Positions 16,691-24,896 are shown, numbered from the stretch's first letter. The stretch is 64,000 nt of DNA from an uncultured Fibrobacter sp. (GCA_946408125.1 CAMJQW010000002.1:62001-126000); one strand, 5' to 3'. A program made the numbers and translations. Notes: generated by a model from the letters alone, not told the origin.

Positions 16691-17527
16691 ATGAAAAGAT
16701 TTAATTTGTTGCCTTTTGCGCTTTTGGTGCTCATGCTGTCGGGGTGGGCGTTTGCCGACCGCGATTCCGAGATTCGCGACCTCAAGCTCGAAAAGGAAAA
16801 GCTGAATTCCGAAATCCAGAAACTGAACCGCCAGATTGCATCGACCGACTCGATGCTCAAGGCGGACGATTCCCGCTACAAGACGCTGCAGAACCGCTAC
16901 AAGGCGGATACGGACCGCCGTCGTGCCGAAATCGACAGCCTGAACGCGAAAATCAGGGCAGTTGCTGGCGAACTCCAGACGGAACGCAACAAGCAGGCGC
17001 ACGCGAAGAACCGTGCCGACAACGTGGCCGCAAAACGCAAGGCGCTGCGCTCCGAACTCACGGGCATCTGCAAGAAGCTCGAAGCCCAGGTGGCACAGAC
17101 TCTCCCGTGGGAACGCGAAAGCAGGCTCGATCGCGTCAAGTCGCTCACCCGCGATATTGAAAGCGGAAACGCGAGCGAAGAAGAAGCCTTTTCACGCCTC
17201 AAGTCGCTTGTGGCCGAAGAGACCAAGTTCGGTGACGAAGTCGTAGTCATCAACAGCCCGCTCACTCGCAAGGACGGCGAACTTATCAATGCGACGATCC
17301 TCCGTATCGGAAATCAATGGATGGTGTACAGCGACGAGAATGGGACGGTTTTTGGTTCCTTGGTACGCAAGCTGGACGGCGGGACCGTCGCTTACGAATG
17401 GAACGAGAACCTGAATCTCGAAGAACGTGCCGCCGTGAAACTTGCGCTTGACGTAAAGCAGGCGAAGAAGCCTCCCCAGGTCGTGAAGTTGCCGGTAAGC
17501 CTCTCTATCGTGGGAGGTGAAAAATGA
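16691..17527 (+). CDS. DUF3450 periplasmic coiled-coil protein of a TonB2-type system
   Basis: 278 residues. Signal peptide MKRFNLLPFALLVLMLSGWAFA, then a long coiled coil (about residues 25-125, IRDLKLEKEKLNSEIQKLN...) and a C-terminal domain with the DUF3450 hallmark LPWERESRLDRVKSL, followed by GELINATILRIGNQWMVYSDENG. DUF3450 genes head TonB2/TtpC clusters in Vibrio and Shewanella. The ATG at 16691 gives a clean signal peptide. It overlaps the next gene by four bases (ATGA). Confidence 0.82.
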   Translation: MKRFNLLPFALLVLMLSGWAFADRDSEIRDLKLEKEKLNSEIQKLNRQIASTDSMLKADDSRYKTLQNRYKADTDRRRAEIDSLNAKIRAVAGELQTERNKQAHAKNRADNVAAKRKALRSELTGICKKLEAQVAQTLPWERESRLDRVKSLTRDIESGNASEEEAFSRLKSLVAEETKFGDEVVVINSPLTRKDGELINATILRIGNQWMVYSDENGTVFGSLVRKLDGGTVAYEWNENLNLEERAAVKLALDVKQAKKPPQVVKLPVSLSIVGGEK

Positions 17528-19044
17528 GAAAGTTAATCGCAGTCCTCCTGTGCGCTACATCCGCATTCGCATGGCCGTGGTCTGATTCCGGCGAAAAGAA
17601 AGCAACGCCCGAAGACCAGGCCCGCATCAAGGATTCCCTCCAGCTCGAAGAAGTGAAGAATCTCCAGCGTGAAGTTGATGCGCTGACCCGCATTCGCCTG
17701 CAGAAGGCAGACTCGCTCGAAAAGCTCGAGGCGGAACACTGGCGCAAGCGCTATGCCGAATCGCAGCTGACCGAAGAACACCAGTCGGAGTCCCGCGAAC
17801 TTGATGGCCGCTATTCCAAGCTGTCGACGGATTTGGGTCGCGTCAACGAGGAGGTTGCCGCAAGCAAGAGCTTGACCGAGGAATCCGAAGAAAAGGCCCA
17901 GTCCGAGGAATCGGCTTACGATGCATTGAATACGCAGGTGAAGCTTTCCATCGACAAGGCGCTTGGCGATGTGATGGGCGACTATCCCGTGGGCATGAAT
18001 GGTCGCATTCTGCGCTTGAAGCAGGCTTCGGACGAAGCGGAAAAGAAGATCCCGAATACGATCGGTGCCGTCCAGGGATTCATGGACGACATGCTGCTCC
18101 GCCACGAGCTGACATACACGCAATTCTTCGGCAGGGAAGTTTCGCAGGTGGGTAGCCGCCCCGACGTGAACGTGAACCGCCTGCGTCTGGGAACCGTGTT
18201 CCTTGGCGAAGTCGCGCAGGATAACGGGGATGTGCAGGCGCTGCTCCGTTCCGGAGCCCTGCAGGGCAAGATTTTCGAATGGAACTCGATGCTTCCGCCT
18301 GAGATGGCCGCCGATATCAAGCAGGCCGTGATGCGTGCCGATTCCTCGATGGTCACGATCCCGCTGGACGTGTTGCAGAACAAGGCGGTCAAGAACGCGA
18401 TTGCCGACACCAAGGAACTTACGTGGACCGAAAAGTTCGAGGAGTTCTTCAAGAAGGGCGGCATCGTGATGTACCCGCTGATGCTTGTCGCGATTTTTGC
18501 TTTGCTGCTCTGCCTGGAACGCTTCCTGGTGCTCACGTACCGCGGGCATCTGGGACGCCGCTTCCTCAAGAAACTTTATGCGCTCGTGAAGGAATCCCGT
18601 TACGAAGATGCGGCTAGCCTTTGCCTCAAGAGGGAAACGAGCCTCTCGATGGTGCTTTTTGCGGTGCTGAACCGCGCCCGTGACAAGCGTGAAGATGCGG
18701 AACGCTCCCTGCAAGAGGCCCTGCTCCGCGAGCAGCCGAAACTCGAACGCCGCATGGGCCTTCTGGCCGCCATGGGCACGATTGCGCCGTTGCTCGGGCT
18801 TCTCGGTACGGTGACCGGTATCATCACGCTCTTTACGGTGATTACCGAAGTGGGTACGAACGATGCCCGCGTGCTTGCGGGAGGCATTTCCGAAGCCCTC
18901 GTGACGACCGAGACGGGCCTCGTGATTGCAATCCCGGTGATGATCCTTCACGGCCTCCTGAGCGAAAAGATCGAGAAGGTTACCAGCGAAATGTATGTGC
19001 AGAGCACCGCGCTCTTGAATAGGATTTTTGGAAAGGAAGCGTAG
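17524..19044 (+). CDS. TtpC-like ExbB-family protein with periplasmic coiled coil
   Basis: 506 residues. Signal peptide MRKLIAVLLCATSAFA, periplasmic coiled coil (about 30-150), a small domain (about 150-290), then a MotA/TolQ/ExbB channel domain: first membrane helix GIVMYPLMLVAIFALLLCLE, later TIAPLLGLLGTVTGIITLF and VTTETGLVIAIPVMILHGLL. This matches TtpC, the extra ExbB-like subunit required for TonB2-dependent uptake in Vibrio. Its ATG overlaps the DUF3450 stop. It likely spans from inner membrane to periplasm and couples proton flow to TonB. Confidence 0.85.
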   Translation: MRKLIAVLLCATSAFAWPWSDSGEKKATPEDQARIKDSLQLEEVKNLQREVDALTRIRLQKADSLEKLEAEHWRKRYAESQLTEEHQSESRELDGRYSKLSTDLGRVNEEVAASKSLTEESEEKAQSEESAYDALNTQVKLSIDKALGDVMGDYPVGMNGRILRLKQASDEAEKKIPNTIGAVQGFMDDMLLRHELTYTQFFGREVSQVGSRPDVNVNRLRLGTVFLGEVAQDNGDVQALLRSGALQGKIFEWNSMLPPEMAADIKQAVMRADSSMVTIPLDVLQNKAVKNAIADTKELTWTEKFEEFFKKGGIVMYPLMLVAIFALLLCLERFLVLTYRGHLGRRFLKKLYALVKESRYEDAASLCLKRETSLSMVLFAVLNRARDKREDAERSLQEALLREQPKLERRMGLLAAMGTIAPLLGLLGTVTGIITLFTVITEVGTNDARVLAGGISEALVTTETGLVIAIPVMILHGLLSEKIEKVTSEMYVQSTALLNRIFGKEA

Positions 19045-19051
19045 TCCGGGT

Positions 19052-19753
19052 ATGTCCAACACCCACTACATACTCATCGAGTCTCTTGAAAACACGTACC
19101 ATGCGGGTGGCGTGGTAATGCTCCCGATTCTTATCGCGGGCGTTATCGGGTTTTACTTCCTGTTTTCGGGATGGTTCCGCATCGGGAGCGATTTCTTTCG
19201 CGCCGATATCCACAAGGTCATCAAGCGCATGCGCCTGGACCTGAACGGCGGAAACGAGGAGTACGAAAAGAACGCTGAACCGCCGAGCGTTGCTAAGGCG
19301 CTGCGCAGGCTCCGTAAGCGCGGGGGGCTTCTCGGCAGGGAACTCTGCTACGCGATCGAGGCGGCCCAGGACAATCCTGCGGGATTCCGCGACTATATGC
19401 AGGTGCGCCTCGCCAAGACGGTGCGCTACATGGAGCAGGGAAACCACATCGTGTCGGTGATGGCTTCGGCCGCTCCGCTGCTCGGGCTTCTCGGGACGGT
19501 GACGGGCATGGTGTCCACCTTCGAGGTGATAACGCTTTATGGAAACCAGAATCCGGTGCTTATGGCCGACGGCATTTCGGAAGCGCTCATCTCGACGCAG
19601 AGCGGACTGCTTGTGGCTTTCCCGCTGACACTCCTGAAACAGCGTCTGGATGAACGTGTGGAAATTTTGCGCCAGAAGATGGAACTCGGCGCGACCGTGA
19701 TAGAGAACTATTTTGTGGAGAAAGACTCCGGAGCGTCATTGCGAGGAGCTTAG
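19052..19753 (+). CDS. exbB: ExbB-like proton channel subunit
   Basis: 233 residues, MotA/TolQ/ExbB family. An N-terminal membrane helix (VVMLPILIAGVIGFYFLFSGWF), a cytoplasmic loop, and the conserved VMASAAPLLGLLGTVTGMVSTF and ALISTQSGLLVAFPLTLL helices. The start is the ATG at 19052; the frame extends into the upstream stop region. The last codons (SGASLRGA) and the stop are supplied by a dispersed GTCATTGCGAG repeat, so the native C-terminus may have been replaced. Confidence 0.9.
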   Translation: MSNTHYILIESLENTYHAGGVVMLPILIAGVIGFYFLFSGWFRIGSDFFRADIHKVIKRMRLDLNGGNEEYEKNAEPPSVAKALRRLRKRGGLLGRELCYAIEAAQDNPAGFRDYMQVRLAKTVRYMEQGNHIVSVMASAAPLLGLLGTVTGMVSTFEVITLYGNQNPVLMADGISEALISTQSGLLVAFPLTLLKQRLDERVEILRQKMELGATVIENYFVEKDSGASLRGA

Positions 19754-19770
19754 CGACGTGGTAATCGCTA
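19731..19770. repeat. Dispersed GTCATTGCGAGGAGC... repeat overlapping the exbB 3' end
   Basis: GCGTCATTGCGAGGAGCTTA followed by GCGACGTGGTAATCGC is a member of the palindromic CGTCATTGCGAG...CAATC element family known from many bacterial genomes. It covers the final exbB codons and stop and most of the exbB-exbD gap. A relative lies at 62333-62360. Confidence 0.65.
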
Positions 19771-19785
19771 GCAGAGGGATTAATT

Positions 19786-20190
19786 ATGGAATTCAACATA
19801 CCGAGAAGAAAGCAGAAGGATATGGGCATCGAGATGGGCCCGCTGATGGACATCGTGTTCATCCTGCTCATCTTTTTCGTGGTGACGTCTTCGTTTACCC
19901 GCGAGACGGGCGTGGACGTGACCAAGCCTCAAGCGCAGTCCGCAAGTCAGCTCGAAAAGGAAAACCTGCTGATCGCGATTACGCGCGAAGGCACGATCCA
20001 TATGAATGAACGCCAGGTGGATCTGGCGAGCCTGCAGGATATCCTGAAGCAGTCGCTCGCGAAGGCTCCGGACCGCGAAGCCGTGGTGATTGCCGACAAG
20101 GGCGCCGAAACGGGCGTGCTCGTACAGGTGATAGACATGTGTAACCTGGCCGGGGTAAAGAAAGTCTCGATTGCGGCGCAGGCGGAATAG
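19786..20190 (+). CDS. exbD: ExbD/TolR-like proton channel subunit
   Basis: 134 residues with the ExbD layout: short cytoplasmic N-terminus, one membrane helix GPLMDIVFILLIFFVVTSSF including the essential Asp (LMDIVF), and a periplasmic domain (LLIAITREGTIHMNERQVDL...VVIADKGAETGVLVQVIDMCNLAGVKKVSIAA). It works with ExbB and the TtpC-like protein to energise TonB. Confidence 0.93.
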   Translation: MEFNIPRRKQKDMGIEMGPLMDIVFILLIFFVVTSSFTRETGVDVTKPQAQSASQLEKENLLIAITREGTIHMNERQVDLASLQDILKQSLAKAPDREAVVIADKGAETGVLVQVIDMCNLAGVKKVSIAAQAE

Positions 20191-20210
20191 GGATGATTGG
20201 TAATTGATGA

Positions 20211-20245
20211 TGTGGAGTGTGGAATGTGGAGTGTGAGATGTGGGA
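20211..20245. repeat. Heptamer tandem array (5 units of TGTGGAG-like 7-mers)
   Basis: Five consecutive 7-mers (TGTGGAG, TGTGGAA, TGTGGAG, TGTGAGA, TGTGGGA) in the exbD-tonB gap. A second array of the same kind lies just after tonB at 20963-21018. Confidence 0.75.
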
Positions 20246-20256
20246 TTTTTTTGCGG

Positions 20257-20300
20257 TGTCTTCCTGAGCGTAGTGCGTAGCACGAAGTCGAAGGATCTAG
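20257..20300. repeat. Dispersed TCNTCCTGAGC...GAAGGATC repeat, copy 1
   Basis: TCTTCCTGAGCG at 20260-20271 and GTCGAAGGATCT at the 3' end, with an inner GTGC/GCAC arm. It lies directly before the tonB start and directly after a heptamer array. It resembles the widespread TGTCATCCTGAGCGAAGTCGAAGG-type palindromic elements. Confidence 0.65.
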
Positions 20301-20309
20301 GACTTTATA

Positions 20310-20957
20310 ATGTTGAGATTGTTGAAGAAAATTTTCAAGCGTTTTAGCATACTGCTTGCGGCAATTCTCGCGAGTGCGGCTCTCGTGTTCTCCGTGACGA
20401 TGGCGAACCTGTTCTTGACGGGGAAGGTCTTTCACGAGAAAAAGTACACGAAGACAGAAATTGCTGTCAAGAAGGTCGAGGAAGTTGAAAAGAAAGTCGA
20501 AAAGAAAAAGCCTGCACGCAAGCCTAACCGCATGAAGTCGAATTCGCGTTCGCCCAAGGCGGGTCCGCGGTTCGCGATGAACTTGGGGGCTGCTTCGGGC
20601 AACGGTGGCGCTACCGTTAGCCGCGACCTCGTGGCCGATTTCCGCGGTGGTGCGCTTTCGACCGAGAAGGGCGACGTGGACAAGAAACCCGAAAGCCGCA
20701 CGATGGCGAATTTCCAGGTGCCGCCCAAAATCAGGGACAACGAAATTGACGCGACGCTCCGCTTGAGTTTTTGCGTGGATGTGAGCGGGAAGGCTTACGA
20801 CATCAAGGTTCTCGAGGAATCTCCGGCGGGTTCGGGACTTGCCGCTGCCGGCCGCGAGGCTCTTGGCCGCATGACGTTTGCTCCGGCCGAAAAGGCGGGG
20901 AAGGCGGTGCCTTTCTGTGGCATGGAACAGCCGTTCGAAGTGAAGTTCAGGGACTAA
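20310..20957 (+). CDS. tonB: TonB energy transducer
   Basis: 215 residues. N-terminal membrane anchor (SILLAAILASAALVFSVTMANLF), a Lys/Glu-rich linker (KKVEEVEKKVEKKKPARKP) in place of the usual Pro repeats, a Gly/Ser-rich stretch, and a C-terminal TonB/TolA fold with NEIDATLRLSFCVDVSGKAYDIKVLEESPAGSGLAAAGREAL. Short linker and position after ExbD match TonB2-type proteins. The gene is flanked on both sides by the same composite repeat. Confidence 0.85.
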   Translation: MLRLLKKIFKRFSILLAAILASAALVFSVTMANLFLTGKVFHEKKYTKTEIAVKKVEEVEKKVEKKKPARKPNRMKSNSRSPKAGPRFAMNLGAASGNGGATVSRDLVADFRGGALSTEKGDVDKKPESRTMANFQVPPKIRDNEIDATLRLSFCVDVSGKAYDIKVLEESPAGSGLAAAGREALGRMTFAPAEKAGKAVPFCGMEQPFEVKFRD

Positions 20958-20962
20958 TGCGA

Positions 20963-21018
20963 TGTTTAGTGTGTAATGTGGAATGTGAAGTGCGAAGTGT
21001 GTGATGAGTGATGTAAGT
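20963..21018. repeat. Heptamer tandem array (8 degenerate units)
   Basis: Eight successive 7-mers of the form TGTGNAA/G (for example TGTGTAA, TGTGGAA, TGTGAAG, TGCGAAG) immediately after the tonB stop, leading straight into a TCATCCTGAG element. Confidence 0.7.
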
Positions 21019-21053
21019 GTGTCATCCTGAGGCGCAAGCGCCGAAGGATCCAG
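21017..21053. repeat. Dispersed TCATCCTGAGC...GAAGGATC repeat, copy 2
   Basis: GTCATCCTGAGGCGCAAGCG then CCGAAGGATCC, with inner GGCGC/GCGCC complementarity. It forms the leader of the TPR gene and, read in frame with it, would add a false N-terminal extension (CHPEAQAPKDPD). Confidence 0.65.
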
Positions 21054-21067
21054 ACCTGAGGAATTTG

Positions 21068-22123
21068 ATGGTAAAGATGTTGAACATAAGATGCTTGAAA
21101 AATGGAATAGGTGCATTGCTTTTTCTTGCTGCATCCACCTTCGCGGCGCAATCCGCATATGATTTGATGGAACGTGCGAACGCTTTGTACCGTGATGGGA
21201 AATTCAGGCAGGCAATCACGCTTTACCGCAAGGCGGAATCCCGAGGCGCGGACCCCGTCGCCACCAGTTTCAACATCGCGAACAGCTATTACCAGATGGA
21301 CAACTTGCCCGAAGCCGCCGCCACGTACCGTAAGGCGATCGACTTCTCGAACGGGGCGTTCTCTCCGGCGCTCTTCAACATGGCGAGCGTGTACTTTAGA
21401 CTCCGGCAGTACCCCGAATGCGTGGCGGCGTACCACCGCGCGTTGAAACTGGAGCCGGAAAATGTTTCCGGCTGGCTTTACTTGGGCGAAGCCTACAGTA
21501 AAACCGGCGACGGGGTCGGCGCCCTGCGTGCGATCGAGAATGCATACCGGCTTGACAAGGAAGACATCAGTATTGTCTACCAGCTTTCGGAAGCGAATAT
21601 TGCGCTCAATGATTTCGAACGTGCCGTGAGCGTGATCCGCGAAGGCTATGCGGCGCATCCCGAAGAAATCGATTTCCTGGTGTACCTGGGCGATGTCTAC
21701 CGTCTGAACAAGCAATTCGAAGAGAGCGCGGGCGCTTACCGCGAAGCGCTGGGCGTGCGGCCCGATGATGCCGCCACGATGTACAAGCTTGCGGATGTGC
21801 TTGCCGAAGACGACAAGCCTTTTGTCGCGATGGATATCCTCAACAACCTCTTGCAAATCAAGCCCGATTTTAGCGATGCCGCGATTTTCCTCGGGAACCT
21901 TGCGTATGATGCGAAGTTCTACGACCGTGCCGAATCGGCCTACGAAATGGCCGCCAAGCAGGGAAATGCGGAATCCGTATTCGGCTTCAAGAACATGGCC
22001 TACGATGCCCATGCGCAAAAGCGCGATGATGAGGCTTTGCGCCTCCTCCGCACCGCCCAGAATTACTTCCCGGACGATGTCACGCTCCAGGCGGACATCC
22101 TGGAATTCGAGAAGGACAATTAA
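21068..22123 (+). CDS. Exported TPR protein of the TonB2 cluster
   Basis: 351 residues, signal peptide (ALLFLAASTFAAQS) then about eight tetratricopeptide repeats, e.g. ANALYRDGKFRQAITLYRKA, SYYQMDNLPEAAATYRKAI and VYFRLRQYPECVAAYHRAL. TPR proteins terminate TonB2/TtpC clusters in other bacteria and probably act as periplasmic scaffold. I take ATG 21068, with GAGGA six bases upstream, because upstream codons are encoded by the dispersed repeat; ATG 21077 is also possible. Confidence 0.85.
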   Translation: MVKMLNIRCLKNGIGALLFLAASTFAAQSAYDLMERANALYRDGKFRQAITLYRKAESRGADPVATSFNIANSYYQMDNLPEAAATYRKAIDFSNGAFSPALFNMASVYFRLRQYPECVAAYHRALKLEPENVSGWLYLGEAYSKTGDGVGALRAIENAYRLDKEDISIVYQLSEANIALNDFERAVSVIREGYAAHPEEIDFLVYLGDVYRLNKQFEESAGAYREALGVRPDDAATMYKLADVLAEDDKPFVAMDILNNLLQIKPDFSDAAIFLGNLAYDAKFYDRAESAYEMAAKQGNAESVFGFKNMAYDAHAQKRDDEALRLLRTAQNYFPDDVTLQADILEFEKDN

Positions 22124-22462
22124 ATAAGGGCTCTTTGGGTTAGATTTCCAAAATCTGACAAACCCACGGCGACGGCAAGCCGTGCACTCTCGAAACTATG
22201 GTCAACGAACTGAAAATGAAGGAATATGACGAATCTGTGTATTCACGAACGTAAATGGCGGTATTTGTCGCATTCGTTGATTAGATTGAAGCATGCAGAG
22301 TGATTATGAATATAAAAATGTCCAAAGTGATGTTTGCCAAGAAAGTTTAAAACAAAAACTTTGCCGAACGTCTTGAATTACGGCCCGGGTACCCGCTGGA
22401 TCAAAGGCACGGAATACGTGAAGGAGTAACCATGAAAAAAGGAATAAGGGAGGGGGATTCCT
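22124..22462. other. Intergenic remnants at the left edge of the accessory island
   Basis: No intact gene. Contains an 18-codon frame from 22198, the first copy of the island promoter motif (22253-22287) and a small frame from ATG 22306 (MNIKMSKVMFAKKV, stop 22348). Shifted by one base, an open tail reads LNYGPGTRWIKGTEYVKE and stops at 22430, followed at once by an ATG with its own GGAG. That last frame enters the AT-rich antisense gene and is probably a gene start truncated by its insertion. Confidence 0.4.
22253..22287 (+). promoter_or_regulatory. Island promoter motif, copy A (TTGTCG-N11-TAGATT)
   Basis: TTGTCG at 22265-22270 continuing CAT, then TAGATT at 22282-22287, with the same 11-base spacing as the other copies. 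The left half of the dyad is degraded. It now drives only a 14-codon frame. Confidence 0.45.
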
Positions 22463-23308
22463 TTATTTTTTCTTCGGTGGTATTTCAAAAAAATAGTATC
22501 TATAGTTTTTTAAATCAGAGTTTAAAATACTTTTCCATTCGACTTTTTTGTATGAGTTATCTAGTTTTATTTCCAACCATTTTTCATCACTTTCATTATC
22601 ATTTTTCGCTTTATTTCCTGTAGGTTTTTGAATTGTAGTATTTTTTTCAATATCTTGTTTTGCCGTTATTGTTTCACTTTTTTCCGTGTCGTTTTCGCTC
22701 CTAAAATACCAGTATATACTTTTGTCTTTTTCCTTTCCTGTTTTCGTATAATATGTTTTATCATCGACAAGTGTGAGAACAAATGTTTTGATGTTGAATT
22801 TTTCGTTAACTTGTTCCATAAACTTAATATCTTTTATGAAAGAATACATCTGCTCTGGGTATTGTCCGTTTTTGGGATACTTCAATTCTATCGCATACTT
22901 TTCCGAATCTAGGTCAAAGGTTTTAAAAATGAGTATGTCCATTTCGTGTTTGCAAAATTTTTTTTGTTCCGCTTTTATCCAATCTGTTCTTTCTTTCCCA
23001 CTAAGGTTTGCAGGAATTTGAAAAAATTTTTCGATGTTTCTCTCAAACTGGACTTTAAATCCAAATGGTTCTAGTTCTTTTCTCAAAAAAATACCCAGCT
23101 CATGTTGTAACGAAAATTCGTTATAAATTGCACACTCCATGGAATCTTTTTTACCAAGAATACTTGTTTTAAATAGTTTTTCATGTTTCTCTATGAATTC
23201 TGGATACCTGCTTTTGAGGTCTGGATAAGGGTCCAATTCATTTTTTACATTTTGGGGATCTATAAAAAGTCGGATCAAAACATTCAAGCGTGAGGAAATA
23301 TCACCCAT
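22463..23308 (-). CDS. Putative PD-(D/E)XK nuclease-like protein, AT-rich
   Basis: 281 residues, strongly AT-rich (roughly 30 % GC by eye) against its GC-richer neighbours, so likely recently acquired. Not a recognised family. EFSLQHELGIFLRKELEPFGF, HEMDILIF and YAIELKYPKNGQYPEQMYSF fit the E...D...ExK order of the PD-(D/E)XK nuclease fold, with a helix after the core. The C-terminal 80 residues are a Lys/Asn/Glu-rich linker and a small tail. The ATG at 23308 has AAAGGAGA seven bases upstream; a further ATG at 23350 is less likely. It is antisense to the surrounding genes. Possible solo restriction or mobile-element nuclease. Confidence 0.6.
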   Translation of the reverse strand: MGDISSRLNVLIRLFIDPQNVKNELDPYPDLKSRYPEFIEKHEKLFKTSILGKKDSMECAIYNEFSLQHELGIFLRKELEPFGFKVQFERNIEKFFQIPANLSGKERTDWIKAEQKKFCKHEMDILIFKTFDLDSEKYAIELKYPKNGQYPEQMYSFIKDIKFMEQVNEKFNIKTFVLTLVDDKTYYTKTGKEKDKSIYWYFRSENDTEKSETITAKQDIEKNTTIQKPTGNKAKNDNESDEKWLEIKLDNSYKKVEWKSILNSDLKNYRYYFFEIPPKKK

Positions 23309-23419
23309 CTTTTTCTCCTTTAGCTTTATCAAGCCAATTGTCGTTTCCATAAATATACACTCAAATTTCGGAAAAGAACATTCCTTCTATTTTTTTTGAT
23401 TTAAAGCAACCAACGCAAT

Positions 23420-23454
23420 ATGCGTCTTTAATTGTCGCATTCCCGTTGTATATT
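23420..23454 (+). promoter_or_regulatory. Island promoter motif, copy B (dyad + TATATT)
   Basis: 21-bp dyad 23420-23440 (ATGCG-N11-CGCAT), right half in TTGTCGCAT, then eight bases and TATATT at 23449-23454. The start codon of the next gene is 24 bases downstream. Confidence 0.65.
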
Positions 23455-23478
23455 TGCCTTATAAGTCAAGGCATCACC

Positions 23479-24081
23479 ATGAAAAAACAAGCAGAACAAA
23501 CAAAAAGTATTTTCATCCTAGAGGTTTACGAGTTCGCTCCCTGTGAAAGGCCCGCATACCAGCTCCATAAGGAAAGGTACTGCCAGTGCGCAGGCCCGTG
23601 TTTTCTTACCTGGAAAAGAGAAGTCGGGTATTTCGAGACATTGCGTGATGCCGAAAAGTGCATCAAGGAGATGGCCGAAGAAATGCTTGTCGAAACTTAT
23701 GGATTCGTCGTGAAGGAAATGCCGCAGAACCATCTTGTCAATATTTTTGACTGCAAAGTTCGGCGCTACCTAAAAGACGGTTCGCCTTGGCGTGCGGTCA
23801 GTGGCAAGAACCCGGTTTTCAAGGAAGGCGATTTCGTCGAGATTCCCTATGACGAGCATTCCGAACTTGGCATTGTCCTGAGTTTTGAGAAATCAGATAA
23901 TGCCTATTTCGTGGTTACGTACAACGTTCTCGATGAAGAATCTGATAAATACCATACCGTATACTGTAATGCCGTAGATTTGCTCCCGCCCTCGTTCCCT
24001 GTCCAGAAAAAGTACGCGACGGCACTCCGTCGCGGACTCAAACAGGCGAAGAATGAATCCGCAAACGATCTCCCGTTCTAG
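23479..24081 (+). CDS. Unrecognised protein, paralog of the 26805 gene product
   Basis: 200 residues, no known domain. It aligns by eye with the product at 26805-27623: SIFILEVYEF / SVFILQVYVY, EVGYFETLRDAEKCIKE / EVGYFQTLHAAEARVKK, RRYLKDGSPW / RRYLKDGSLW, EGDFVEI...ELGIVL / EGDIVEI...ELGIVW, and LLPPSFPVQKKYATALRRGL / VMPPSLPVPKKYALQLRKCL. The GDFVEI segment looks like a small SH3-like beta barrel. Cytoplasmic. Start ATG 23479. First gene after island promoter copy B. Confidence 0.75.
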   Translation: MKKQAEQTKSIFILEVYEFAPCERPAYQLHKERYCQCAGPCFLTWKREVGYFETLRDAEKCIKEMAEEMLVETYGFVVKEMPQNHLVNIFDCKVRRYLKDGSPWRAVSGKNPVFKEGDFVEIPYDEHSELGIVLSFEKSDNAYFVVTYNVLDEESDKYHTVYCNAVDLLPPSFPVQKKYATALRRGLKQAKNESANDLPF

Positions 24082-24128
24082 GGAAAAATATTTATCGTAA
24101 TCAAAAAAATACAGTAAAGGAGTAATCT

Positions 24129-24683
24129 ATGGAAATAGACAAGAACTTTCCCACAAGTTGGCTGCAAGATGTGGGGGTCACATGTTCCGAATGTGGGGAA
24201 TCTTGCGAAATTGATGGGAGTTTCACGGAAATTGCCGGCGACGAGCAATTGAACTTTTATAAGGTGAGGTCTGGTGTGGCTCGCTCGGGCGTCTGTCCGC
24301 ATTGCGGGAACGAGATGGAACTAGACGTCACGTATTGGAAACGTGAGTTCATGGGTGTGCGGCCTGACGGTAGGGAGGTTTGCCGCATCGTTACCATGTG
24401 GGAACGCGACGAGAGTCCAGGTTGTTCGGCAGATTCACTTTTTGGGTATTTTGAGACGGGCGGTCCCGAATTGCATTCCGAGGGTCTTTCGCTCGATAGT
24501 TCCAGCGCCCGGGAACTTGTCGACCTGCTCTACAAAACGACCCACGACGAGGCCTTGCTCGCTGTCGGCGAATCGCTGACGAACGCGAGTTCCGTGGAAT
24601 CCGTGATTCCCGAACTCAAGCGGATTATCGACTCGCACGATGACGTGCTGAAGGATGCATACCTGGACGAATTTTTGCCGTAA
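24129..24683 (+). CDS. Unrecognised zinc-ribbon protein
   Basis: 184 residues. An N-terminal four-cysteine zinc ribbon (CSECGE near residue 19, CPHCGN near 57) is followed by a strand-rich region (LDVTYWKREFMGV) and a helical C-terminal half (ARELVDLLYKTTHDEALLAVGESL). Acidic overall. No family recognised. It lies 47 bases after the preceding gene with its own ribosome-binding site (AAGGAG) and is probably in the same transcript. Confidence 0.7.
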   Translation: MEIDKNFPTSWLQDVGVTCSECGESCEIDGSFTEIAGDEQLNFYKVRSGVARSGVCPHCGNEMELDVTYWKREFMGVRPDGREVCRIVTMWERDESPGCSADSLFGYFETGGPELHSEGLSLDSSSARELVDLLYKTTHDEALLAVGESLTNASSVESVIPELKRIIDSHDDVLKDAYLDEFLP

Positions 24684-24714
24684 ATGACCGTATAAAAGGC
24701 CGAAATTCCCGAAA

Positions 24715-24822
24715 ATGCAAAATCTTTTGCAATCGGCGCTGGAGAAGAAGGGGAAACTCCCCAAGTGATACAATGGCCTCGTGTACGAAAATCCTCCCGG
24801 AGTAATCTTTAGCTGGCCGTAA
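24715..24822 (+). pseudogene. Short remnant frame interrupted by one stop
   Basis: ATG 24715 opens 17 codons (QNLLQSALEKKGKLPK), hits TGA at 24766, then the same frame stays open for 17 more codons (YNGLVYENPPGVIFSWP) to TAA 24820. The continuity suggests a decayed small gene; too short to identify. Confidence 0.3.
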
Positions 24823-24827
24823 AATTC

Positions 24828-24862
24828 ATGCGTCATCAGTTGTCGCATTGCGTTTATACATT
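24828..24862 (+). promoter_or_regulatory. Island promoter motif, copy C (dyad + TACATT)
   Basis: Dyad 24828-24848 (ATGCG-N11-CGCAT, right half TTGTCGCAT), eight bases, TACATT at 24857-24862; next start codon at 24897. Confidence 0.65.
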
Positions 24863-24896
24863 TATCCACAGAAAAACTTTTACGAGTGGAGAAAAT

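Noticed and set aside
17533..19062. Open frame of about 500 codons antisense to the TtpC-like gene
   Set aside because: His/Leu/Arg-rich shadow composition, no ribosome-binding site, and the sense gene is clear.
20211..21018. CRISPR array
   Set aside because: The TGTGGAG-like units are 7-mers without spacers, and no cas genes are present.
21017..21067. Extended N-terminus of the TPR protein
   Set aside because: It is encoded by a dispersed palindromic repeat; the ATG at 21068 has a ribosome-binding site and gives a proper signal peptide.
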